From Kiritimatiellia bacterium (GTDB lineage: Bacteria; Verrucomicrobiota; Kiritimatiellia; JAAZAB01): a stretch of DNA of 12,048 nt. The notes beneath the pieces were generated by a model. The model was not told where the DNA came from. It made no database searches and saw only the letters and a list, made by a program, of their open reading frames with translations. Made by a program: the position numbers and the translations under genes. The DNA lies in NCBI GenBank assembly GCA_018400335.1, contig JAGYMT010000023.1:1-12048 (forward strand), in the 5' to 3' direction. Positions 1-7,800 of the stretch are shown here, piece after piece (position 1 is the stretch's first letter; every line of letters starts with the position of its first letter).

Positions 1-315
1 CGAGGCGGGAAGGTGAGGCGGCATCATGCGGGGGATCATGTGCTCCAGCTGGCGATGAAGCAGGCGGTTAGCGCAGCCGGCGTGGAAAAGCACGCTTCCG
101 TGCATACGCTGCGCCATTCGTTTGCAACGCATTTGCTGATGCAGGGAGTGAATATACGCGAGGTTCAGCGCTACCTCGGCCACGCGAGTGTGGAAACCAC
201 GATGATATACACCCACGTTGTCCGGGACCTCAATCCGCCGGCGGATAGTCCGCTGGATCTCTTGTTTCGCGGTCAGCGCTCACGGGAGGAGCGACGCGAG
301 GCCGGGAAAGAATGA
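1..315 (+). CDS. intI: Integron integrase (IntI-type tyrosine recombinase), C-terminal part, 5' end outside window
   Basis: The reading frame is open from base 1 to the TGA at 313-315, so only about the last 104 residues are seen; the GTG at 13 is internal, not a real start. Visible are the tyrosine recombinase box [10 protein letters not shown] (catalytic Arg plus the preceding His), LGH (third catalytic position) and the nucleophile Tyr in TTMIYTH. The RRHH stretch ahead of a [10 protein letters not shown] helix and the SPLD near the end are typical of integron integrases rather than XerC/XerD. In classical integrons IntI recombines attC sites of gene cassettes with an attI beside its own gene, usually on its 5' side, which here lies off the left edge. 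The gene is convergent with the trx-channel-trkA operon. Family assignment is firm at superfamily level and good at IntI level; whether the full protein is intact cannot be seen. Confidence 0.85.
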   Translation, partial: RGGKVRRHHAGDHVLQLAMKQAVSAAGVEKHASVHTLRHSFATHLLMQGVNIREVQRYLGHASVETTMIYTHVVRDLNPPADSPLDLLFRGQRSREERREAGKE

Positions 316-435
316 GGCGAGCTGGGCATAGGAGAGGCGGCATAGGCACAGTATCCCGGCGATGGCGATGATGTTGGCGATGAGCGAATTCCTGTCGTTC
401 CCCGGCATTGACCTTCCTGTTGTTTGCTGGACCAT
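280..435 (-). CDS. Possible small membrane protein, or 3' remnant of a membrane protein gene, downstream of trkA
   Basis: From the first ATG (435-433) the frame gives 51 residues ending in TGA at 282-280. The same frame is open back to a TAA at 570-568 (about 95 codons) but contains no ATG, GTG or TTG before 435. Codon choice over the whole open stretch (GCC, ATC, CTC, GGC rich) looks like the coding genes nearby. Its product has two hydrophobic segments: one around LVTAIIATSFSAAGAAY, upstream of the ATG, and one around [19 protein letters not shown]. That the first helix lies upstream of the only usual start suggests a 5'-truncated or frameshifted gene, or a rare start codon such as ATC. It follows trkA directly and overlaps the end of intI by 36 bp on the opposite strand. 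No clear ribosome site precedes the ATG. I do not recognise the family. Confidence 0.35.
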   Translation of the reverse strand: MVQQTTGRSMPGNDRNSLIANIIAIAGILCLCRLSYAQLASFFPGLASLLP

Positions 436-559
436 GTAGGCTTGGTATGCCGCGCCTGCCGCGCTGAAACTCGTGGCGATGATGGCCGTGACAAGCCTTG
501 CGTTTCCAGGTCGGCCCGGGATGAATCCCTCGAGGATCCCGCGCGGACCGTGCCCGCCG

Positions 560-1924
560 TCAGCCGGTTATGCCTGCATTGAAGAGGCGCCCGGCCGCCT
601 TGGCGCCGTCGTGCCCGCACAGTACGAGAACATCATCGTTTTCGAGGATGACGGTATTGCCGTCGGGAATCAGCAACTGGTCGTTCCGGACCACTCCCGA
701 AATAACGATTGAATTCTTGAAAAGCTTGTTGAGCTCACGCAGCGGCTTCCCGACAACCCGACTTCGCTTCTCAGCCTTGAAATACAGCACCTCGAGATCC
801 ACGTTGCGGAGCTTGAGCAACCTGCCTATCGGGGCGATATGAATCGTCTCCATGATCTTGTCGGTGGTGATCTTCTTTGGGCTTATAATATGGTCCAGGC
901 CGAGGGATTCGAACAGCTCACTGTGTCGCCCGTCGTTGCGGATGGCGAGAACTTCCTTGGCGCCCTCGGCCTTGGCAAGCAGAGCCGACATCACATTGTC
1001 TTCGCTGTCCTTCGTAGCGGCTATGAAGAAATCGGCGTTGTCAACGTGGATTTCCTGGAGTTCATCGGAATCCGTGCAGTCCCCGTGCAGCACCTCGACG
1101 CCGTTCAAGTCGTAGGCGGCGGCCATGCCGTGTTCTTCAATCGGGTCAACGAGGATCACCCGCTCCACAAGGTGCTTGAGGGTTGCGGCAAGGTGCACCG
1201 CGATCAGCGAATCTCCGAACACTACCACCTTCTCGAGTTTCGCCGCCTCCCGGTTGACGAGTGACATGAAGCCGGAGAAGGACGCGGCCGGCATCACGGA
1301 TATCATTTCATCGCCGGGAAGGAGCCGGGCGTCGCCTGTGGGAAGGACCGCACACCGGTCCCGGATGATCGCCGCAACGCGCATGGGCATGTAGCCGGGA
1401 AGTTTGTCAATATCACGCAGGGGCTGGTCCGCCACGGGCATATCGGCTGATATACGGTAGCCGCGGAGATAAACCGTGTCGCCCTGGAAATTGGCGGTCT
1501 GCGTGGCGCCGGGCAGCTCAATATGCTGCATGATGGATTTAACCACCTCCCGCTCCGGCTCAACGACCTGGGTCACGCCCAGGGTCTCGAGACTTATTCC
1601 CGACCCGGGATGATTGAACGCGCGTGAGCTCACCCTGGCCACCCTTTTGGGTACACCGAACTGCTTGGCGAAATGGCAGACGAGCAGGTTGATCTCATCA
1701 ACCGGGGTAACGGCTATAATCATGTCGGCATTTGCGATGCCGGCCTTTTTTAAAACGGCCGGGTCGATCGCGGAGCCGGGGATGGTGAACATATCGAGCT
1801 TGCCGCTGGTTGCTTTGCAGCGCACGGCGTCAATCTCGATGGCGGATATCTTGTGGTCCTGATTGCTGAGCTGCTCGGCGAGACTGCTCCCGACAACTCC
1901 CATTCCTGCTATGATTATGTTCAC
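560..1924 (-). CDS. trkA: TrkA, potassium uptake regulatory subunit with two RCK units
   Basis: The product is 454 residues, close to the usual length of duplicated TrkA. The first Rossmann domain starts at residue 1 with a GMGVVG dinucleotide loop (7-12) and acidic residues at the end of beta 2 (E30, D32); TrkA-C follows at about 140-215. A second Rossmann unit starts near 232, but its loop reads FGDSLIA, lacking the GxGxxG pattern, so this half may not bind NAD(H). A second TrkA-C domain closes the protein. TrkA is a cytoplasmic ring that gates TrkH/TrkG-type potassium transporters in response to nucleotides. The start is the GTG at 1924, supported by GGAG seven bases upstream and by a 4-bp overlap (GTGA) with the stop of the channel gene; longer upstream frames only shadow that gene. 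No trkH is visible, so the transporter partner is elsewhere or the partner is the adjacent channel. Confidence 0.93.
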   Translation of the reverse strand: MNIIIAGMGVVGSSLAEQLSNQDHKISAIEIDAVRCKATSGKLDMFTIPGSAIDPAVLKKAGIANADMIIAVTPVDEINLLVCHFAKQFGVPKRVARVSSRAFNHPGSGISLETLGVTQVVEPEREVVKSIMQHIELPGATQTANFQGDTVYLRGYRISADMPVADQPLRDIDKLPGYMPMRVAAIIRDRCAVLPTGDARLLPGDEMISVMPAASFSGFMSLVNREAAKLEKVVVFGDSLIAVHLAATLKHLVERVILVDPIEEHGMAAAYDLNGVEVLHGDCTDSDELQEIHVDNADFFIAATKDSEDNVMSALLAKAEGAKEVLAIRNDGRHSELFESLGLDHIISPKKITTDKIMETIHIAPIGRLLKLRNVDLEVLYFKAEKRSRVVGKPLRELNKLFKNSIVISGVVRNDQLLIPDGNTVILENDDVLVLCGHDGAKAAGRLFNAGITG

Positions 1925-2952
1925 TTGCCTGCTCCTGCGTGTTTCTCCTCCCGCGAAAGACGGTCTTCCAGCAACTGCCTTGCCTTCGGCGTTGTCATCA
2001 GAATGAGCTTCATGCCTTCCGCAAGAACGGTGTCCTCCGGGGGATTGAAAACCCAGGCATCGGCGTTCCGCAGCGCAAGCAGAAGCAAGTCGCGGCACTC
2101 GCGAAGGCGCAGGAAGGAAACGGGCTTTCCGCTGTAATAGCCGGGAATGGAAACCTCCTCGATCCGGAGATTATCCTGAGTGTCGCGCAACATGGTGTCA
2201 AGGAAAGACACTACGGCGGGACGAACCATCTCCGAAGCCAGCCTCATGCCCCCGATGAAGGCAGGTGAAACCACGGCATCGGCTCCAACCTTTTTCATTC
2301 GTTCGGCGTGGTGCGGGTCGCCGGCCCGCGCCACCACACGCGTGCGGGGATTGATCAGTTTCGCGGTCACACTGATGACCAGGTTGCAGTTGTTGTCGTT
2401 CGTGGCGGCGAGAACGCCGGATGCCCGCTCGATCCCCGCTTTTCTGAGCACTTCTTCGTCCGTGGCGTCACCCTGCAAGAAAGGAACGTCTTTAAGCCTT
2501 TCGTCGAGATCGTCGTGCGGACACTTGTCGAGCAGGACAACGGAGCGTTGCGTCCGGAGCAGTTCAAGGGCAATGTGGGTTCCAGTCTCACCCGCGCCAC
2601 ACACCAGGTAATGACCGGAGCTGTTTTGGATCTGTCTCTCCATGCGTCGTCTCCTGTATGTCTGCAGCAGGTCGCCCTCGACCACAAGCGCGGTCACGAG
2701 CGACACCGTGTATGCCATGATTCCAATGCCGCTGAAGGCGAGCAGCATGGTGAAAACGAGCCCCGCCCTGCTTCCTTCCACGTTGACCGCTTCACGATAG
2801 CCTATTGTGGTTATCGTTATAACCGTCATGTAAAGGCAGTTCAGCAGGGATTCCTGCCGTCCGCTTATCAGCCGGTAGCCGAGCGTGCCGACAACAAGAA
2901 CCAGCAACAGCGCAAACCCGCTCAGAGCAAATCGTCTGAAAATGCGGTTCAT
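1921..2952 (-). CDS. Two-transmembrane potassium channel with C-terminal RCK (TrkA-N/TrkA-C) domain
   Basis: The product is 343 residues. TM1 is at about 8-28, a pore helix and filter (TITTIGYRE) at about 44-54, and TM2 at about 64-90 with glycines (G75, G77) suited to a gating hinge. Then comes a Rossmann RCK domain with a CGAGETG loop (118-124) and D142 at the end of beta 2, followed by a TrkA-C domain to about residue 325. This is the MthK-like layout in which a cytoplasmic ligand-binding ring opens an inner-membrane potassium pore. The filter reads TIGYR where TxGYG is usual. The ATG at 2952 is the most upstream start in frame; no strong ribosome site is seen. It lies 35 bp after thioredoxin and overlaps trkA by 4 bp, so channel and TrkA are probably translated together and may act in one potassium-control unit. 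Confidence 0.9.
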   Translation of the reverse strand: MNRIFRRFALSGFALLLVLVVGTLGYRLISGRQESLLNCLYMTVITITTIGYREAVNVEGSRAGLVFTMLLAFSGIGIMAYTVSLVTALVVEGDLLQTYRRRRMERQIQNSSGHYLVCGAGETGTHIALELLRTQRSVVLLDKCPHDDLDERLKDVPFLQGDATDEEVLRKAGIERASGVLAATNDNNCNLVISVTAKLINPRTRVVARAGDPHHAERMKKVGADAVVSPAFIGGMRLASEMVRPAVVSFLDTMLRDTQDNLRIEEVSIPGYYSGKPVSFLRLRECRDLLLLALRNADAWVFNPPEDTVLAEGMKLILMTTPKARQLLEDRLSREEKHAGAGK

Positions 2953-2987
2953 AACATGCGGGCTGATCCGGACACCGACGGACCCTT

Positions 2988-3311
2988 TCAGCCGAGAGCT
3001 GAATTTACGGCCTCTGTCAGAGACTCCGCTTGCTGTACGCCCACGAATGTCTTGAACGGTTCCCCGTCCTTCAACACTACCAGCGTCGGAATGGAGCGAA
3101 CGCTGAAACGCGCAGCCGTCGCCGGCGCTTCATCAACGTTCACCTTTGCAACGAGCGCCTTGTCGCCGATCTCCGAGGCAAGCTGTTCGATAATCGGGCC
3201 CTGCATCCGGCATGGTCCGCACCATGGAGCCCAGAAATCCACGAGCGCCACGCCCTGTTTGACCGCGGCATCAAATCCATCATCTTTCAATTCCTTAACG
3301 TCTCCAGCCAT
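2988..3311 (-). CDS. trxA: Thioredoxin
   Basis: The 107-residue product has full thioredoxin length and motifs: buried Asp in VDFW (D25), redox site WCGPC (30-34), and cis-proline in SIPTL (P75). It reduces protein disulfides in the cytoplasm using electrons from thioredoxin reductase. The ATG at 3311 is chosen over an upstream in-frame start near 3479 because GGGAGGGG (3317-3324) sits five bases ahead of it, homology begins just inside it, and the extra 56 residues are not thioredoxin-like. It is the first gene of the leftward cluster, 35 bp before the channel gene. The link to the potassium genes may be simple co-transcription; redox control of the channel is speculation. Several thioredoxin paralogues may exist, so the symbol is descriptive. 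Confidence 0.93.
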   Translation of the reverse strand: MAGDVKELKDDGFDAAVKQGVALVDFWAPWCGPCRMQGPIIEQLASEIGDKALVAKVNVDEAPATAARFSVRSIPTLVVLKDGEPFKTFVGVQQAESLTEAVNSALG

Positions 3312-3392
3312 TGCTGCCCCTCCCGGTTGCCGGCGCCCGCCGTCCCCGCCGCGAAACCGCTCCCGGCGGAAATGAGACCACGAACATGTGCC

Positions 3393-3419
3393 TTGATGAC
3401 TCCAGAAAGGCGTCATCAA
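3393..3419 (-). promoter_or_regulatory. Inverted repeat in the trxA leader (stem-loop or operator)
   Basis: Arms TTGATGAC (3393-3400) and GTCATCAA (3412-3419) are perfectly complementary around an 11-base loop. A second pairing, GCCTT (3390-3394) with AAGGC (3407-3411), uses part of the same arm and so excludes the first. On the minus-strand transcript this lies between the candidate promoter and the ribosome site. It could be an RNA switch-like leader or a DNA operator; no U-run follows, so it is not a standard terminator. Confidence 0.4.
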
Positions 3420-3429
3420 CTTAATCGGA

Positions 3430-3458
3430 AGGCTACCTCTCCCGCATGCCGGGGTCAA
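3430..3458 (-). promoter_or_regulatory. Candidate promoter for the trxA-channel-trkA operon
   Basis: On the minus strand TTGACC (3458-3453) is followed after 17 bases by TAGCCT (3435-3430). The -35 matches the sigma-70 consensus at 5 of 6 positions and the -10 at only 3 of 6, so the call is tentative. It would give a leader of roughly 110 bases before trxA containing the inverted repeat at 3393-3419. Confidence 0.35.
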
Positions 3459-3487
3459 GTCCGATTTGGGCGCATCCAATAATTACA

Positions 3488-3516
3488 TTGACACCGCCAA
3501 GTCAACTTGATATCAA
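3488..3516 (+). promoter_or_regulatory. Promoter of the rhaA operon with overlapping operator-like dyads
   Basis: TTGACA (3488-3493, perfect -35) and TATCAA (3511-3516, 4 of 6 matches to the -10) are separated by 17 bases, about 48 bp before the rhaA start. A 14-bp perfect palindrome at 3505-3518 (centre TTGATATCAA) covers the -10. A second dyad, TTGAC (3488-3492) and GTCAA (3501-3505), covers the -35. Dyads covering both promoter elements are the usual placement for a repressor, plausibly a sugar-responsive one. No regulator gene is present in the window. Confidence 0.65.
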
Positions 3517-3563
3517 GTAAGGAATATCCCGCAAGAAGAGAGAAATGAAAGGAACGGCTCTTT

Positions 3564-4829
3564 ATGACAACGAGACAGGTTGAACAAGCATATGCCCTGG
3601 CAAAGGCCGCATACGCGGAGTACGGGGTGAATACGGACTCGGCTTTGACCAGGTTGGGACGGATTGCCATTTCCCTCAACGCCTGGCAGGGCGATGACGT
3701 TGTTGGCTTCGAGAACATGGATGCCGCATGCGCTTCCGAGATAGTGACCACCGGCAATCACCCGGGCCGCGCGCGCACGGCGAATGAGCTTCGGGCCGAT
3801 CTCGACGAGGCAATACGCCTGATCCCGTGCAGGCCGCGCGTGAATCTCCACGCTTTCCACGCCGAACTCGGCACGAAGAAGATAGACCGGAACGAATACG
3901 GTCCGCGGCAGTTCTCCGGATGGGTGGACTGGGCCAAGTCGCGCAAGGCCGGGCTGGATTTCAACGGAACCTTCTTTAATCATCCGATGGTCAAAAACGG
4001 TTTCACCCTTTCCAGCCGGGATTCGAAGGTGCGCCGCTTCTGGGTTGAACATGGAATCGCCTGCCGCCGGATCGGCGCCTTCATGGGCAAACAGCTCGGA
4101 ACGCCGAGCATTGTCAACGTGTGGGTGCCCGACGGGTTCAAGGATATTCCCGCGGACAGGAAGACCCCGCGCGAGCTGCTGGTTCAGTCGCTGGACGAGA
4201 TGTTCAAGGAGCGGCTCAACCCGGTGCACGAGCTCGACGCGATGGAGGGCAAGTTGTTTGGAATCGGCGCCGAGAGCTATACGGTGGGGGCGCACGAGCT
4301 GTACCTCGCGTACGCCGTGGCCAACAGGAAGGTGCTCTGCATGGATACGGGTCATTACCATCCAACTGAATCCGTGGCCGACAAGGTTTCGTCCGTCATG
4401 TCCCAGCTCGACAGGATTCTGCTGCATGTCAGCCGCGGGGTGCGCTGGGACAGCGATCATGTTGTTGTCCTGTCGGACGATCTGAGGGAGCTTGCCGCCG
4501 AGATAGTTCGCGGAGATTACCTTGATCGCGTTCACATCGGCCTCGACTTCTTCGACGCAACGATCAACAGGGTCGCGGCCTGGGTTATCGGCGCGCGCGC
4601 GACCATGAAGGCGATGTGCATGGCCCTCCTCGAGCCTTCGGCGCTCATGAAGAAGGCCGAGGTAAGAGGGGATTATACCTCGCGGCTCGCCTTGATCGAG
4701 GAGATGAAGGGCATGCCGTTCGGCGCGGTGTGGAATTATTACTGTCTGAAGCACAATGTCCCGGCCGGCGGCGCCTGGCTGGAGGAAGTGAAAAACTACG
4801 AGAAACGAGTTCTCGCCGTTCGCGGCTGA
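3564..4829 (+). CDS. rhaA: L-rhamnose isomerase
   Basis: The 421-residue product matches the E. coli RhaA family along its whole length (usual length about 420). Conserved blocks include WQGDDVVGFE (41-50), TTGNHPGRARTANELRADL (62-80), KLFGIGAESYTVG (230-242), DTGHYHP (261-267), RWDSDHVV (294-301) and HIGLDFFDATINR (324-336). By alignment to E. coli, H264, D296 and D298 are the metal ligands; E237 and D261 are also in conserved positions. It interconverts L-rhamnose and L-rhamnulose in the cytoplasm using divalent metal. The ATG at 3564 is preceded by AAGGA about ten bases upstream, and E. coli RhaA also starts MTT. It is first in the operon, 15 bp before the rhamnosidase. The later enzymes RhaB and RhaD are not in the window. 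Confidence 0.97.
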   Translation: MTTRQVEQAYALAKAAYAEYGVNTDSALTRLGRIAISLNAWQGDDVVGFENMDAACASEIVTTGNHPGRARTANELRADLDEAIRLIPCRPRVNLHAFHAELGTKKIDRNEYGPRQFSGWVDWAKSRKAGLDFNGTFFNHPMVKNGFTLSSRDSKVRRFWVEHGIACRRIGAFMGKQLGTPSIVNVWVPDGFKDIPADRKTPRELLVQSLDEMFKERLNPVHELDAMEGKLFGIGAESYTVGAHELYLAYAVANRKVLCMDTGHYHPTESVADKVSSVMSQLDRILLHVSRGVRWDSDHVVVLSDDLRELAAEIVRGDYLDRVHIGLDFFDATINRVAAWVIGARATMKAMCMALLEPSALMKKAEVRGDYTSRLALIEEMKGMPFGAVWNYYCLKHNVPAGGAWLEEVKNYEKRVLAVRG

Positions 4830-4844
4830 TGCCGGGAAGGAGAA

Positions 4845-7800
4845 ATGGTGAAACATAACTTACTCAGTGAATTTAAAAAACCGGGCAGTCTGTATAGAAG
4901 CAAGCCGTTCTGGGCCTGGAACGGGAAGCTCGATGAGTCGGAGCTGCGCCGCCAGATTCGCGTGATGAAACGCATGGGAATGGGCGGGTTTTTCATGCAT
5001 TCCCGGGTTGGCCTCGCAACGCCCTATCTCTCCGCCGATTGGCACAAGCTTGTTCTGGCCTGCGCGGAAGAGGCTAAGAAAAACGGCATGGAGGCCTGGC
5101 TCTACGATGAGGACAGGTGGCCGTCGGGAGCTGCCGGCGGACTCGTGACGCGCAACCCGAAATTCCGTCAGACCTCTATCGTTATGGAAAAGGAGTCCAA
5201 CCCCGGCAAGTTTCGCTGGACGGCGGATATCCTTGCCGCCTTTACTGCTCGCGTAAGCGGCGAACAGGCGGCGGATGTTAAGCGCATCTGGGCCGGAAAG
5301 CGCCTGACGCGCCTGCCCGCCGGCCAGATACTTCTCGTGTTCCGCGTCGTCCGCGCGGATTGCAGTCCATGGTACAACGGGCAGACGTATCTCGACACCC
5401 TGAGTCACGAGGCTGTGCGAAAATTCATCCAGACTACTCACGATAGCTACAGGAAGAACGCCAAGCGCCACTTCGGCAAGGCCATCCCGGGCATCTTCAC
5501 CGACGAGCCTAACTACGGAACCTGCTTCGGCGGTTCGGTTCCGTCAGCTCCGTGGACCACCAGCCTGCCGCGCGTGTTCAAGGCGAGGTACGGATATGAC
5601 GTGATACACCACCTTCCAGAGCTGTTTTTCGACTTGGATGACCAGACGGTGAGCCGCGTACGCTATAATTACCACGATTGCATAACATTCCTTTTCGTTG
5701 ACGCTTTTGCCCGGCAGACGGGCCAGTGGTGCGCCAGGAACGGTCTCCTCCACACCGGCCACGTGCTTGGCGAGGAAACGCTGGTCACCCAGACGGCGGC
5801 GGTCGGAAGCAGTATGCGGTTCTATGAGCATATGCAGGCGCCCGGCATGGACCTTCTCACGGAATATAGAAGGGAGTATCACACGGCCAAACAGGTGAGC
5901 TCCGCTGCGCACCAGTTCGGAAGGAAATGGCGGCTTACGGAAACCTACGGGTGCACCGGCTGGGATTTCTCATTTGCCGGACACAAGGCCCTGGGAGATT
6001 GGCAGGCGGCGATGGGTATTAATCTGCGTTGTCCGCATCTCGCCTGGTACACGATGGAGGGGCAGGCGAAGAGGGATTATCCGGCGAGCATTTCGTTCCA
6101 GTCGCCCTGGTGGGAATCCTACGGCAAGGTGGAGGATTACTTCGCCCGGATTAATCTGGTGATGACCCACGGGGAAGAGGTGCGTGACCTGCTCATGATC
6201 CATCCCGTGGAGAGCATCTGGACGATGTGCCGCCCGGGTTGGACCAATGACAAGAAGGTCGCGGCCTTTGATCAGGCTTTCGCCATGGTGCGCGATTCGC
6301 TTCTCATGGAGCACATTGATTTCGATTATGGCGACGAGGATATCATGGCGCGGCACGGCGCCGCCGCCGGCACGAAGAGCGCTCCAACGGTGGTGGTGGG
6401 TAAGGCGTCCTACAAGGCGGTGCTTGTGCCCCCGCTCGTCACGATAAGAAAGACCACGCTCGATATCCTGCGGAAGTTCCGCGCCTCGGGCGGCCTGGTG
6501 GTCTTCGCGGGCGAGCCGCCTGCTTACGTTGACGCCTCGGAGTCCGACGATGCAACAGCCTTGGCGGAATCGTGCGTCCATGTTCCGCCGCGCGGTCCCG
6601 AGATCGCGTCCGCTCTCGCGGCAACATGCCGGCGCGTGTCAATCACGAACGAGCGCGGAGCCGAGATTCCTTCAGCTCTCTACCTGCTGCGGGAGGACAA
6701 GAATGCGTGCTACCTGTTCGTCTGCAATACGGGCCATAAACGCTCGCAACTGGCGCCGGAACTGCGCGATGTGCCGGTCCGGCAGAGAAGAGAGGCTTTT
6801 CCGCGTGTGCTCATATCGGGCATCTCCCATTGCCTTGGCCACCCGCTGGAGCTGAATCCGGATACCGGCGAGGTTGCTGCCGCGGATGCGAAACGACGAA
6901 AGGGCCGCTGGGAAATCAGCACTTCCTTCTCCCCGCTTGGCAGTCGTCTGTTCATGATACCCAAACGGCGCGGCAAGTCCGCCTGCAAAAGAACCGTTCC
7001 CTTGCGCGAGGTGCGCCGGATACAGCTTGGCGATTCCCGCTGGCCCGTGGCGCTGTCGGAAGATAACAACGCTGTTCTGGACCGTCCTTCCTGCGCCATC
7101 GGGAAGGCGAAGATGACCGGACCGGAAGAAATATTGCGGCTGGACGCGATGGTCCGGGATAAGCTCGGGCTGCCTCGCCGCGGAAGCCGGATGGCTCAGC
7201 CGTGGACGCGGGTCCCGGGAGTTTCGAACAAGCGGATTCCCGTTGAACTGGTTTATGAATTCGAGGTCGAGTCGCTGCCGAAAGGGCAATTGTTCCTCGC
7301 TCTCGAGCAGCCGGCCCGCTACAGGATAGCGGTGAACGGGAACCAGTTGAACGCCGCTGCCGATTCCGGATGGTGGGTAGATCCGTCGCTCCGCAAGATC
7401 CCGATGGACCCCGCCATGCTGAGGCGCGGCGCAAACAGAATAGAGCTTTCGTGCCAGTATGACGAATCGCATTCCGGCCTCGAGGCTGTGCATCTGCTCG
7501 GTTCGTTCGGGGTCAGGGTGAAGGGCAATTCGTTCACGCTGGTTGATATGCCGTCCAACCTGCGTATCGGGGACTGGGTTCAGCAGAATCTTCCCTTCTA
7601 TTCAGGCTCCGCTGCCTATCTCTGCGTCATCAAGCCGGTTCTTAAGCGCAATGAAAGGCTGTTCCTGGAAGTTCCGGCCTACGAGGGCGTGGCCGTGCGC
7701 GTGCTGGTTAACGGGAGCCCCGCCGGCGTGATAGCATGGGAGCCGAACGAGCTGGATATCACCGACCACCTGCGGAAGGGACAGAATGATCTCCAGGTGG

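Noticed and set aside
316..560. A possible attI site downstream of intI (reversed integron layout)
   Set aside because: The GTT-containing candidates here, such as GTTGGCG, do not match GTTRRRY and have no partner sites.
2308..3375. A 355-codon plus-strand frame across the channel and thioredoxin genes
   Set aside because: It covers two recognisable minus-strand genes; the product is low in motif content and spans their intergenic gap.
3513..4856. A 447-codon open frame antisense to rhaA
   Set aside because: It mirrors a well-supported rhaA across its length, its product has no recognisable domain, and long antisense frames are common opposite GC-rich genes.
6672..7493. A 273-codon open frame antisense to the rhamnosidase gene
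   Set aside because: It lies wholly within a gene with a strong protein match and shows no domain or ribosome site of its own.
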